The translations under genes and the position numbers were made by a program. Shown here in pieces: positions 1 through 14,782 of a stretch of 64,000 bases of DNA (within the stretch, counting starts at the first letter, position 1; the number at the start of each line of letters is the position of its first letter). The notes beneath the pieces are model-generated. The model had not been told where the DNA came from and made no database searches. It saw nothing but the letters and a program-made list of their open reading frames with translations. The DNA is from Psilocybe azurescens (taxonomy: Eukaryota; Basidiomycota; Agaricomycetes; Agaricales; Agrocybaceae): assembly GCA_023853785.1 (NCBI GenBank), contig JAJIRX010000779.1, forward strand, positions 62,001 through 126,000, written 5' to 3'.

Positions 1-1176
1 TGCGAGGCTCACACCTTCCTATTTTGCAATCTTAAAACTATTCCGACCATCACTCTCATATACTATCTAAAATAATACGTTGCTTTATTTTGAGTTGCAG
101 GGCAGTCGACGTGGAGGCATGGCTGTGTGGTCTGCGAGATCCTTTAATTTCGTTAAGTGAAGTAGAAGAATCACATCTCTGCAAAGGCGATCAGGCTACA
201 GGATTTGAGAGCGAGTATAGCGCAACTTACCTCAGCAATATGGTGCGCAGGAGTCGAGTGGTGGCAAGGCGTGGGTTCCCTGCCGTAGCATAATCACAGA
301 TCGATAGGCGCTGGGGAAAGGGAGATGGCCTAGGTTTGACATGGAAGATATTCGGATTTTCATGGAAAAAGATTTTGTGTGTGAAAATCAGCGAAAACGG
401 CAAGGGTTGAGAATATATTGCTGACTTATAGTGATAGATGTTCCTCCGCCGTCTTCCGCCACCACGGGGTGTTGGCAGGATGTCTCCCACGGTACCACCA
501 TCGAGGTTCTTTTGCGAGTCCATAGGATGCCACACTACATACTAAAGGTGGAACACACATAAATAGGAGCACATGCATCCCAGTGTATCCAAGAGTCCAA
601 GCAAACAAGGGTGTTCCATCGGAAAGAAGGCGAAGTTCCATGAGAGGATAAGACACAATTAGCCTAGGCTCAGATGATTAACAGACTTTAAGCTCATTAG
701 CCAGCGAAAAGGGTGAGTTTATGTTTTAAAAAATGACAATTTGCTTCAGAGTAGGCGGCTGTACTCCAAGGAGACATGCCGGGTAGCAGTACATGGCCAG
801 GTACCTACCAAAAGTTCAACTGTGTTTCAATGAAACATGTCGTCGACAGCATAAACATGCAAGAAGAAGTTCTGGATATGAATATATCACCCTCCAGGTA
901 TATCTAACAGATATTATACTTGGCCAGTGAGCGCTGAAGCTGAAGTCCGAGGGAGGACGACGATAAGCGAAAATTGATTACAACTTTGTTGACAGAGTTG
1001 CAGTTGAAGAAGAGCGTGAGAAAAGACGTGGCACGACACGTCGCGAAATGGGCATCCGTTGGGTCACGGCTCGGCATTGTACTATTCACTCTTTACCACC
1101 ACTATCTTCATGACCAGTACATCCCTCATTATACTCTCATAATACCCATATTTCATATCATCGATAACCCAATACA
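1..1176. other. No supported gene; upstream flank of SPC2
   Basis: Several short open frames occur on both strands (the longest about 100 codons, minus strand 227-535), but none resembles a known family or shows a convincing exon pattern. The stretch just before 1177 is presumably the SPC2 promoter and 5' leader. I see nothing else that I can support. Confidence 0.4.
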
Positions 1177-2180
1177 ATGGCTCGTTCAAAAAGGTTTCTG
1201 AACTCGACATCCCCAGCTCAGCCACAAACAACGCCCGAACGCCCAGCCCAAGCGCCAGTCGCACACGATCGCCACCTTCACCAGAATCAGAACGCCCTGT
1301 AGGACCTCTATCTGTTGCTGTATCCTCAACGAACAGAGACGTTGTGAAAGTAAATAACGCAAATGCGACGGAGCTTAAGAATGCTTGTGATGATGCTGTA
1401 AAACGTGTGAGTGACTTGACATACTTTCATGCTTTGACTTTGTCGCATTGTTCTGCGAAATGGTCGAACTTTCCTCGAGAGTTTCTCCTACTGGTCTCTA
1501 AGTTTAAGCCATGCGTACTGAACGATTCCCTCTGCTTCCATTCCAGTATTTGTCGCGGCCAGAACTTTTCAAACAAATACACCTTCACACAGATGTGCGT
1601 CTTGGGCTTGGATGGTTGAGTGTTTTCGTGGCCGCGGGTACGGCTCTGTATGGATATAAGATTGACTTCGAAACGTCGAAACCTGTCGTTTCGATCGGAC
1701 TTGTAATGTGAACCCTTTCCTCTCCTATAAATACCCTGAAGGTCTTATATGTTTTCACATAGATATATCTTCTTGACAGTGGTGCAAACTCTCTACGCCT
1801 ACTTTATTGAAGGCAATACCATCTTTGTAGGAAAAAGAAAATCGTTTTCAAAGCGGGTCAGTTTTTCGTCATCTCACTTTGGTCCAACATTCATGTCATG
1901 ATCATAGATTATAAGTGAACGTATACACCTTACATCATCAACAATACCCGCAACCCAATCGTCAACATCATTATCACCTTCGAACTCACCCTCGTATCAA
2001 CTCGCTGTATCGTATGTACGCTCCACCAACGGCGGCAAATCGCTCCTCGCCAAGGGGCGGACAAAAGCCGCAGAGACGTACAGCTCCTTCTTTGACGAGC
2101 AAGGAACCATGGACCAAGAAAGATTTGAGCGCTGGGTAGGAGAGCTAGTTGAGCAAGGCATGGATGGGAAGTCAGCATGA
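1177..2180 (+). CDS. SPC2: Signal peptidase complex subunit 2 (SPC25/SPCS2)
   Basis: This is the non-catalytic SPC25 subunit of the ER signal peptidase complex, which supports cleavage of signal peptides at the ER membrane. Five exons can be read: 1177-1193, 1247-1406, 1547-1707, 1763-1856 and 1908-2180. They sum to 705 nt (234 aa) with no frame break. The family core is clear: KVNNANATELKNACDDAVKR, then LSRPELFKQIHLHTDVRLGL, followed by the two hydrophobic segments (around LSVFVAAGTALYGY and IFLTVVQTLYAYF). The C-terminal cytosolic domain ends GELVEQGMDGKSA. The first exon encodes only MARSK; this start was chosen because splicing 1194-1246 joins it in frame to a Ser/Pro-rich leader, while reading straight through meets a stop. 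The gene is a clean housekeeping marker beside the oxidoreductase pair. Confidence 0.9.
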
Positions 2181-2540
2181 TACCAAGGCAGCGTCTGTTT
2201 TCTAGTTGAACGTTTATTTTACTGAGTGATATCCCAATACAAAATGTGGGCTTGTGCTATTTATATTTAGCCTTCTTAACCCCTATGATCTACCCTCTAT
2301 TTTTCCATATCTCTGTGCATTCTCAGAGTCATTAGGTGTGCACGACGACTCAGCGAAAGTGCATCTCTATTTCAGTTGTTAGGACAGGAAGTTGTTTTCA
2401 TTGAATCAAGACACCTTGCTCAAAATGAAAATGAACCTTACTATAGATTGTATATGCAATTTGCTATGAATTAGGTGCGTGCGATGTCATCGTTCGTCAT
2501 TGATCCATCCTTATGTCATACATAATGCATCGTTATACAG
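2181..2540. other. Convergent intergenic region (SPC2 / OYE copy 1)
   Basis: This 360-nt stretch lies between the 3' ends of SPC2 and the first flavin oxidoreductase. It presumably holds both 3' UTRs. I see no gene or repeat in it. Confidence 0.5.
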
Positions 2541-4606
<2,066 letters not shown>

Positions 4607-5979
4607 CTATTCCCGCGAACCCCACCCGATCTGTTTAGCGGTCTGGATCTCCACCCCGAGCTCCTCTGCCATCACCCACGCCTGGCCAGGATTCTTCACA
4701 AACTGACGACCCACGAAAATGACGTCAGCGCTACCGGAGTCCAGAACGCTCTGTGCGTCTTTGCCGCTGTGCAGTGCTCCAACGGCGCCAACAAGTAATT
4801 TGTCTCCCACGGCCTTCTTGGCCGCAGCGGCAAGGAAGACTTGGTACTGTGGGCCAGGCCGAATTTTCTGGCGACAGTCGACCCCTCCTGCGGAGACGTC
4901 AATTAAGTCGACACCGTGCTCAGCGAGGATTGGAGCTATTCTGGCGGTATCCTCTTCTCGCCACGATGGTTCCTCAGGCGCGACCTCTTCTAGCCAGTCT
5001 GTTCCTGATACTCTGGAGATGTGGATTAGATCGAAAGAGTATTGATCAGATAGAAGACTTCAAACGGCTTACCTCACGAATAGGGGCATACCCTTTGGGA
5101 TGACCTCTCTGATGGCATCCACGGTTTCGATAGTCAATCGTATTCTATTCTCAAAGCTTCCTCCGTATTGGTCTGTGCGCTTGTTGCTTGCTGGGCTCGC
5201 GAACGACGATAAAAGGTACCCATGAGCCATGTGGACCTCGATGACGTCAAATCCAGCAGTCACTGCCCGCTTCGCTGCCTGGACAAAGCCATCGATGATC
5301 CTCTTAATCCCATCTACAGTCAATTCACGAGGCTGGGGATATGATGGGTGGAACTGAACTGCCGACGGACCCCAAACATTGTCTGGCCAGCCGCCTTCTT
5401 CTACTGAAGCAATTGGATTACCCTCAAGGTAAGGTGCGCTGGTCGAGCCCTTGCGTCCTGAGTGGAATAGCTGGATGGCCATCTTTTGGCCTTGCGAGTG
5501 GGCGAATTCTATGATCTTTGCTAGGCCCTCGATGTGCTCATCCGACCATAGTCCAAGATCTCCAGGAGTGATACGACCTTCTGGCAATACGGCTATTCCT
5601 TCGGCAAAGCTTAATCCTGGACCTCGTGTAAAGATTCCGCCGACTGGAAGATGAATGAGTTTCGCTTCAAGAATAAATGTTATACCCAACGTACGGTGGG
5701 CAAGATGCCAAGGGGTAACGAATCCATCCTCTCCTGAGTATTGACACATGGGAGACAGCTTTGGGAAAATGGCGTCAATTGATCTCAAACTAAACGCATA
5801 TCGACTTCAAAGGACTCAACGAAGATTCTATTCTGGAACTCAACCCCACGGATTTTTAGAGGTTGGAAGAGCGTCGGAATGGTCTTGCCATTTCTTTGTG
5901 GAACAACTGCTGCTCCAGCAGGAGGTGTCTGAAGCGGCGTGAAATAAGATACATTCGGTGCGCGAGTGTCGAGGACCAT
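4607..5979 (-). CDS. Old Yellow Enzyme-like NADH:flavin oxidoreductase, copy 2 (intact)
   Basis: Full-length OYE family member (YqjM-like), 399 aa from four exons on the minus strand: 5821-5979, 5695-5758, 5073-5643 and 4607-5012, summing to exactly 1200 nt. Motifs seen are [51 protein letters not shown], the [20 protein letters not shown] active-site region, [24 protein letters not shown] and the C-terminal [14 protein letters not shown]. By family knowledge it should bind FMN non-covalently and reduce alpha,beta-unsaturated carbonyls or xenobiotics; the real substrate cannot be told from sequence. It sits in tandem with copy 1, sharing strand and intron positions, so the pair arose by duplication. 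Other in-frame codons lie upstream, but alignment with copy 1 favours the ATG at 5977-5979. Confidence 0.9.
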
Positions 5980-7334
5980 TCTGATTGCAAACGCTAATGC
6001 AGGAAAATAGAACTGTGCGCCGTATTTATTGGTCTCTCCAAATACGTCCGAGAATGACGCCACCGATACGAAGTTACTTCGTAATCTTTGCCTCTGCATG
6101 CAGCATTCTTGAATGAAAAGTTCGACTGGGACTCTCCCGTTTCAATTTCCATTCGTAGTTTGTTCGGCGGATCAACATTATCAAGACAACCAGGCAGGTG
6201 CAGCTATCATATGATGATAAAGCTGTTTATAATCGTTGTCACCGTTTTATCACCATTACAAATCGATCGCTGTCGCTCTACTGATGATAAAGACAACCCC
6301 AATAACGTTATCAATCACAGCTCGCATAACTTTATTGTGCCGCAGCTAGTGTGATTTTAAACGTATCTCACTTGTCATTTAAACTCCTCTGAAGTTCTAT
6401 AATTAAAAGAATCTGTGACCAGGCTTGTAGGTGTTTGTGGGTGTCAGATTGCCAATGCTGAGCTATAAATTTGGGTTGAGTGATTAGCGATCGTACCACA
6501 TAGCTGTATTTACAGATGGCAACTGTGGTTTGCTTGTATTGCCAAAATTCTATACAGTGTGAGCATGTTTGAGACTCGTCATTCGGATTCATGAACTCGC
6601 GGGTCATTTCTATCCAAACGTGAGCCACCTTACGGATAAATGGCTGGACGGATGACGATTTCACCGTCCAATTTACGAAACTCGCCGGTTTGAGTGCGTT
6701 CATGGTTTTGAGGATGATTTATTAACGTCATGGGGTAAAGAATAACGACATTTTCCAATATTGCGGGCGGAAGGAAATTTTATCTAATAGTATTAGGATT
6801 GTTGGCGGCAATGTATTTTACCAATTTGCCTGCTACAGTCTCTTCGAAACTCGAAGTACGTTTGTTCTTAGTAATTAAAGATTCCTAATTACGTCATTTG
6901 TTCGGTAGAGTATCTTGTAGTTACAATATATAAGTCCTCAGTTATAACTGAAATTTGTAGTTTGTACCCTGCCACTGATCTATTCAACCCGATGGAAAGA
7001 ATGCTACAGTGCCGTGCTATTTTCAGGTTTTTTTTCAGATTGATTCTCAACTTCATTAGAGTTTAATCGTTTAATACCACCATTTGGCACTCACTCTCGT
7101 CCTGTTGTTGGGAGATCCCTTTACAGCCTCTACAATGATTCAAATTACTATGCGTGCAAGCCGTTTGATTAACGCAAACATGTACTAGTACTTATCAAGA
7201 CTAAAGGCAAAGGAGAAAATATATAAACAAGAAGTCAAGCATTTTATGTCTTAGTACTCTGGTTGGAGAAGATTCGGAGCAAAGAGTATATAACTCAATG
7301 CCAAAATGTTCTCGATGTGCTTGCAACTTAATAT
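5980..7334. other. No supported gene; AT-rich flank
   Basis: AT-rich sequence with short open frames only (minus strand 6368-6703 is the longest, 111 codons, no recognisable family). It includes the upstream region of OYE copy 2. Confidence 0.4.
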
Positions 7335-8246
7335 TTAAACAGATCCTCCAAAGCCATCTGTTCAGATACTTGGATTTAACGATAATGAATCAGGGTTTAA
7401 GAGTGTTTAACTTACAGTACAAGGCAGTGTATTTGACTTGAATGTCTTTAGAACCAACGGTGCACTTGATAGAACAGTCAGATCAAAAGAGTTTCCATAA
7501 ATAAACACAGTGCTCACAGATGCAGGAGGCTGTCCAAGGCGGGTCTGAACTCGGTAGACTTGTTTAGCAAGGTTTCCAGTTAAGGCACCAAGCTGTACCC
7601 AGTCAATATCCTGGCTTCCAGTTGGGGCGGAAGCGCCGTTGACTTTGGCAGCCACCACAAAAGCATCGGATTTACCGGCATCGGCTCCTTGGGAGGTAAA
7701 ATCCCATTTGGGGTCGATCCCTGAGCCGGTGATAGGATTGGTCACGTAATAGTGTTGACCTTGACAAAAGATGAGTCTTTTGCAATCATTGACAATACGT
7801 GGATTTCTCACCAAGAACTGAATCTGTGGAGAATCCGTGTAGTGTAGAGATAACCTCTGAAACTGGTAATGAAGGAGGTGCGATCTCCCAAGCAGCACTG
7901 ACTATTCCAGGCAAGGACGAAAATATCGGGGTGTTGTAGACGCATGAGGCATCGAACAGCTCGGCCAATGCCCCAACATTGCTGATCATGATATATTAGA
8001 ATATGGATGACTATAATCCGTACGCTCTACTCACGTATAAGTGCCTGTGCTACTGCAGGTGTAATTCTGAGTGCCAATTGCGATGCCGACAAAGGACGCT
8101 GGTGATGACGGGGCCACAAGTGGAGATGGCAGATTTGAAAGCTTTACGCCGCTTAGACTGCAGCCTGAGCGCTTCAAAACAAGACCTGAGACATTGAGAA
8201 GAGGTGCCAAGGCTGCTAAAGAAAGGAATGTGGTGAAAGCAAGCAT
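7335..8246 (-). CDS. Secreted DUF3455-family protein
   Basis: The start at 8246 opens a hydrophobic signal peptide (MLAFTTFLSLAALAPLL...). The DUF3455 features follow: QNYTCSSTGTY before an intron, then NVGALAELFDASC, a middle block with TGSGIDPKWDFTSQG, then DIDWVQLGALTGNLAKQVYR. Two further splices give CTVGSKDIQVKYTALYYGFG and a stop at 7335-7337. Without those splices the frame would run to 7407 and lose the family's C-terminal VKYTA-Y-G ending, so the spliced form is preferred. Biochemical function of DUF3455 is not established; the signal peptide and conserved cysteines suggest an extracellular or wall-associated protein. A TATA box lies 80 nt upstream. Confidence 0.8.
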
Positions 8247-8326
8247 CTTTGAGTTGAGAATGTGAGGCAAGGGCTTCGAAAGACAGGGGAAATGTCTTGA
8301 AGTGCTTGTACCAAATTGTGCGCCAC

Positions 8327-8332
8327 TTTATA
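8327..8332 (-). promoter_or_regulatory. TATA box of the DUF3455 gene
   Basis: TATAAA on the minus strand, about 80 nt before the ATG of the DUF3455 gene. The spacing suits a short leader and a strongly expressed gene. Confidence 0.5.
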
Positions 8333-11130
8333 CATTTCTTATAGCCGCTCATATCTCATATACTGGCGTTATCTCCGACTGCGAAGCTGTCATGATACCA
8401 CCGGGTGAGAGAAAATGACTATGAAACTTTAGAAAGGGACACCGATGTTGAACAGAACCCTATATCAGTAATAAATACAACAGATGGCATGAAATGATAC
8501 GCGCAGCTGGACAGCTGGGGCTGACCCATCATCAAAGAATGATTCGAATTGAACGAAGATCGAAGCTACAAGAGAAGTTGACTGGATGAACGCGGACCGT
8601 ATTCAATGGGGGAAGTGATCAACAAGAGACTTCCAGGCTTTATCCGGAACCCCAGCGGAACCCCAAGAACTCGATGTAATTCGCTCATCTTTGATCCAGT
8701 CCTCTAAGACGCAAGCCGTGTAGCTAAAAGGGTTTCAGTACCAGTCTCTATCAAAACCTAATATATGGGAACGAGTGCGACTCGACAAAAAACGATCGCC
8801 ACCCAACAAAGTTAAAAATAGCTCACAACTGATGTTGTTCTAAAAATAAATTTAAAAAGCTGCTCGGCTGTCGATCCCTGAATCCTTCACCGCTCAAAAT
8901 ACCTTGATGCTCATAAAATTCCCAGCAAATTACGGAGGCAGCTCACCACTCAGGGGTAAGGACATCATCCGAAATTAAATCTCACAATGTCACTTGCCAC
9001 TCGTTGACAATGGAGGCCAGCTTATTCAGCATTGCTTGCAAGTTATATGCTACGGGCAGGCAGGGCTTCTCCAAAGATGAAACATATATGACTATGGAGC
9101 TCTATTCCAGCTTGTGGTTTCTATCGATTTTGAAACACAAATCACCAGATTTTTTTCTCGGTGCAATTAGCCTGTAAGTTGTGTTTTATGATAATTATCG
9201 TTAGCCGTAGTTTCCGGTATCCTGGGAGATACATTTTTCCCCATGCAAATGATGTGAGACATAATAGCAAGCCAGCGGTAGTATTCGGGCGAGTTACCCA
9301 AGAGTCAGCGACCATTGTGATATATGGTTGACTGAGAACTTTTAAAATTTGTGGAGTAAGCGTCCATAGGTGTCTTTGAAACTGCCCAGTTAGAATTACG
9401 TACAAACGGAGCCTAGTCCATCTCGTGAGGGTGTTGGATACTTCTGATCCATATGTGCCTATCTTGACTGGGATACAATACGTACACAAACTTAGGTACA
9501 CGTACGAAGAGCTTTTGTGCCTGAGCTACAATGAAAATTAAGTTCTCATGTAGAGCGCCATCAGTGTACACAGGCTGAATTAGTGGCAGATATAATACGG
9601 ACAGTTCTGATTTTATTTCAGGTCAACATGTCATTTTTAATCAAATATCTACTACAGATTAGCCAGAACGATTACACATGAGTATCTTAGCCTCTGAAAC
9701 ACGCCACGGCAGGACTTTAACCGTCTTGAAATTTTATAAATTAAGTATGTATGACGTGTCTGCCAGGTCAAATTTCGATTTACACCGATCGTGAGAAATT
9801 TAAGATTCTAACACGGGCGCCGAAGGTCAGAAACGGCCGGCACCGAACTTTAAGCTACATATATACGGTAGATGGCTGACTACTGCGGCGGAATCGCAGC
9901 CGAAGTTCCTAATGAGTACTTTACGCCCTCTGTTTTTGACAGCTAGGGTATGTAGTCATAATTCTTACTGAATATTATATTAGTGAGATAGATTGAAGTC
10001 ATGCTTTCGTCACGGTAGATTCAAAGTCTTAAAGTGAATGGTGCCACACAATCTGAAGCCATACTTTCAACGGACCTTGTATTGTATGCTTTTCACGTGT
10101 GTAAACACCCAAATAAATGCTTTTTAGTGGAATATTTGCATTATCCACAACTGTCGAGATTTTGAAGGCCAAGGCAGAAGTCCGCGGTCCGCATTTGGTA
10201 CACACAGTGAGTTACGGACTTTGACTCTTTCGCCGATCAAAGCGGCTACTCAAATTTAGCAAGCTCTTCCACACTCGCCGTCCCCTGTCCTTTCTCGCTA
10301 GAGTGTCTAGTATCCATGAATACGGGGCATATCTTGGGCATCTCACCATGGAAAGCTTTGGTTCCTGAATGCATATTTCATGAAGTTCAACAATCGTTTG
10401 CCCTGAACCTCTACGCTCTTCCAAAATGTAGGAGTGAGACATGGTGTTGCCCTCCTGTATGCATGGAGTTTGGATTTCAATGGAACTACCGGGCTTTTGC
10501 TACAGGTCTTTGTCGTGTTGTGGGAGGCATGTCGTGAAGCATAGAGCTGCTTAGTGATACCCGGAGCAACTCATTGTCACTCTGTGGGTGCTCCTCAATT
10601 AATTGTGCGCATTCATAACTCTTGAGTGGGCGGGACATCTTTGACTGCTACCATTATAGTCCATCATTTTTATGAGACACTTTCTGCGGCTCTCCTCCAT
10701 GCCGAAGATGGATTAATGATTTTCCCGACCCTATTATTTATAACTGTGCTCATCGTAGTTATCCTGGACGCAGCAAGAATCAATGCGCCCAGTCCCACAA
10801 TGTTGTCCTCGTCCAAAGTACGAGCGACTCGGCTAAGGGAGTTGTAGTCACTGTGCGTGAATCCTCTATCTATTATTTAGTACTTCGATGGGAAAATTGA
10901 GCGATAATTCAGCCTAGGAAGGAAATAGATACAATTCTGTTATCTCTTATCCCAACTCTTATCACTTAACGAACTTCTTTCAGTCTTATAAGGCCTTATA
11001 TGTAGGAAAGCTTAGCTTCTTTGTGGTCCTCAGCATGGTCACCGGCTATAACACGGTCTGAACCTATCTCTCTAGCATAAGAATGAAGCCTAGGGGTTCT
11101 GCTTATCCTTGAACTTTCATGATCTCCACA
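8333..11130. other. 2.8-kb region without a supported gene
   Basis: Only short, unrelated open frames occur on both strands (for example minus 9142-9501 and plus 10316-10537). None matches a family I recognise and no transposase, reverse transcriptase or LTR pair is evident. It could hold old repeat sequence. Confidence 0.4.
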
Positions 11131-14100
11131 ATGGCGGCTGTTAGAGCAGACGCAGAGACGAAAAGATGTGTTCGACTCTGAGAAGATTTCATATCATTCT
11201 TCCATTGATTCTCCTCAGGAGTTCGTCGACGAGAAAGCGCTAGCTGAAAGGCTGAAGCTGTAGCACTTCAGGTATGGCTACAAAGTGACAGATATACTTG
11301 GTCGCACTGACAACCTGTTGACAGGTTATCTCGACTCGAGATGATCCTGGCCTACCTGTGCTGACATTTCGCGTCGTGTTTTTGGCATCGGGTTGAGTGC
11401 CTTCTCATCAGTAAGTTATAGAAACCTCTTTGACTGTTTACGCTGAACCCTCGAACCTTTTATAATTAGGTTCTCGGGACTATATATACGTTTAAACCAC
11501 AGAATGCTACAGTCTCGCAATTATTTTGTCTTATCATTGCATACGTACTAGGAATGGCCATGGCTGGTGAGCGGACATCATCTGCTTTGCTGCTTATCTT
11601 ACGTTTCTATTCGAGCTCTTCCATCTCATGGCCTGTGGAGATACTTAAATCCAGGCTCTTTCAACATAAAGTCAGTAGTAGGCAACTTGAAAAGTATCTC
11701 ACTCCACTCATGCTTTGCAGGGAGCACACCGTCATTGTAATCATGTCTTCCACCGCTTCCAGCGTGGCAACTGCTATGGAAGTCATCGCAGCTCTGGGTA
11801 AGTAGAGAAAAGGATTTACAGAACAATGAGCTTTTACCCTTTGAATAAGATCTGTTCTACGACCTTCGCCTCAACTCTGCTATTGCTGTGTTTTCTATCT
11901 TCTCCACTCAAATGCTTGGTAAGTCCAAGAAAACACCTCTCGATGATCGTTTAGCTTATTGATTCGGTGAAAAGGATATGGAATGGCAGGATTACGTGCG
12001 TGTAAATTTACACTCCAGTCTTTATACCCGTTGATAGAATGACAGTAAGAACATTTCTTGTTTATCCAACTTAGTGAGTTCCTTCTTGTGATCATAATTT
12101 TGGAGACTTATCTGATATATGGATCCTCCCTATAAGCGCGTTCTATCCGTCATATATCTCCGTCGTCAATTTGCTGCAAAGTCTACACTTCGGTGGGGCG
12201 TTAAATGTAAAGAAGCGGAAGTTCTTTTGGATTGTGGTGAGTTACACGTACCACCAAAGATAATCATAGCAGAGATACAAACGACTCTTTCCCTCTTAGT
12301 TTACGGCAATCTTCTTCTGGGAATGGATTCCACAGTATGCATTCCCCCTTCTCACTGCTATCTCCGTAGTCTGTCTGGCGGACAATGGTCACCACGATTT
12401 TGTTCGTAACCTCTTTGGAGGAGGGTCAAGCAACGAGGGATTGGGTCTGTTTTCGTTTAGCACCTCCTGGACCTTGATTACTCAAGGCACACCTCTCGTA
12501 TGGCCTCTGCAAACTCGTGAGTATTGATCCACACATCATTTCATTCGCTATATTGAACTCTATTGCCAGAGATCAATTCTTTCAGTGAGTCTCCCTCTTG
12601 AGATTCTGCTAAAGCTTTTGTTTTACCCAGTACTTCTCAGTCGGTATGGGTCTTGGATATCTTTTCTTGACAGGCGGATACTACTTGAATGTTTTTCATG
12701 GTCGGAACATTCCGTTTATGTCTACAGCCTTATTCGGGGCGGATGGCAATAGCTACAATCAATCGGCTGTCATTGACACAGATTTCAAGCTCAACCAAGA
12801 CGCATTAGCGACAGTCGGTTTTCCGCGATATACTACCACATACGCGCTGTCCCAGCTGTTTTACAATCTGTCTCTTGGTTCAGCATTTACCTACATTATT
12901 ATATGGCACTGGCCAGAGCTAAAGCTGGTAAGAATCGCATGCTCTTGATGCTCGAGTCGTGTTTCTGCTTGTCTTACTCGCCGCTCGTTCTTCTCAGCAT
13001 TCGGTGGCTTGCGATTCCTGAAGAAAGGCCACGCTGAGGTTGATGATCCTCATTACAATGGTATGTCTCCCGTCATGGGAAAGGCTCACCCAACTAACCC
13101 AAACGTTAGAGATGAAAAAGTATCGTAAGAATTCCATTTACCCGAGACTCGGAGTGGTTGGCTGATCGTTGACGTATTGCTGCGTAAACATAGCTGAGGT
13201 CCCACAGTGGGTATATGGTCTGCTCTTCCTCGTCTCATTAGCTGTGGGCATTGGCTGTAGCTATGCTGGTCCACACGGAACCGTGCTCATACCTGCTTGG
13301 AGTATAATATTTTTCACAAGTAAGTTTTTTAGACCTTCGAATCATGTTTGATAATAAACAATCGGCCCCCGCCACATAGTTCTGAGCTGGTTTGTGGCAA
13401 TAGTCTTAGGGTTCAGTAAGCTCCTAGCACCTATCTATGCACACATGATAATAACTTGTGAGATTTAGTATCGGCCACCACCGGTCGGTAACACTTATGC
13501 ACTTTTCAAGTTCTGGTTCTCATGTCCCTCCCTCAACTTAGGATTTAGCATATCCATCAAATACGCAGTCCAGATCATTGCAGCCTTCCTCCATCCTGGA
13601 AAACCCATGTCAGTTTCCCTCGTCGCTGAAATATGGTCTTGATATTCATACGAACATTATCAGTCCTGTCATGTACGCAAATCTGTTCGGAAACAGTACT
13701 TCATTCCAGACGCTTTACCTTCTTCAAGGTAGGTATACCGTGTCGTTGAGACCTTTTGCCTGACTTGACACGTGGACAGACCTCAAGCTCGGGCAGTATA
13801 CTAAGGTTCCACCCAGAATGACTTTTGCTGCTCAAATGGTGTGTTTCCAGCTTAGAACTGTACCGACTTATTCTCGTTTCGTTAAACGCTTAGCAAGGCG
13901 GGATCTATTATTGGCTCGATCTTTAATTTCACGAGTAAGCATGCTTCCGTGCAGACATTGCCTCACTGTATTTATTGGCGCCCCTCAGTGATGAAAATCA
14001 TTGTCAGTAACAATAGAGAGGTTCTGAAGGATCCAATAGGGACCCGTGTTGTAAGCCTTCATATCCCATTTTCAACGAGTGTCTGAGCGCTTATTTATTG

Positions 14101-14782
14101 GATAACCATGATAGTGGAGTGGATGGGTCGTTCAGCAGTATAATTCCGCTTCAGTGGCCATGGGAGCGTTCGGGAAAGAGCTCTTCTCGATTGGCAAACC
14201 TGCTGGTTACTGGATCATTCCATTCGCACTGCACGTCGAGTCTAAACTGCGGCCACTTGATGAGAAATTGATCAAGAATTTTCTCTAGGTTCATTGGCCT
14301 CTTTGTCCCTTTGCCGTTCTATATTGTGTGGAGATACTCCAAACCAGACTCACGGCTCGCCATGGCCATGAAATACATCAATGTACCTGTCATTACGCTT
14401 TATATTGGATGGTGAGGCCTTTCGTAACTGTCTGTCGTCTCAACTAACTCATATTTTGAAGGCTACCTTACTCCGTCAATGGACAATGGTGGTCGTGTCT
14501 TGTGATTGGCATATTTTCTCAATGGTGGTTGAAGACGAGGCGCCCACGATGGTTCGTAAAGGTGAGCGTCCATCCTACATACAGCTACCGTCGTTTTATG
14601 GGCGTTAAAAGTAACTCGTTCCCTCAGTATAACTACCTCCTGTCTGCTGCTCTCGATGGTGGGAGCCAGGTAATTCTTTCGTCCTTTCCTTTGCAGTGTT
14701 TGGAGCCAGTGGGAGGGCGATCCCGTTCCCGACGTGGTGGGGAAACAGTGATACATCCAGTGTCGATAGGTGTAAGTCGACA
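11131..14782 (+). CDS. OPT-family oligopeptide transporter, with several frame breaks
   Basis: Recognisable along its whole length as a fungal proton-coupled oligopeptide transporter (OPT, isp4-like) of the plasma membrane, split by about 15 introns. Landmarks in order: DILGRTDNLLTGYLDSR, PVLTFRVVFL, SFQTLYLLQDLKLGQYTKVP, GGGSSNEGLGLFSFSTSWTL (near 12420), FMSTALFGADGNSYNQSAV, VPQWVYGLLFLVSLAVGIGC, KIIVSNNREVLKDPIGTRV, WSGWVVQQYNSASVAMGAFG and the final FPTWWGNSDTSSVDRC. Breaks: an in-frame TAG in the N-terminal part near 11260, a shift near 11333-11341, a missing base near 11384, an unclear junction near 12080 and a missing base in the T run at 14677-14679. Some look like homopolymer errors, but the in-frame stop hints at real decay. 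Exon borders and the start (11131) are approximate. Confidence 0.75.
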
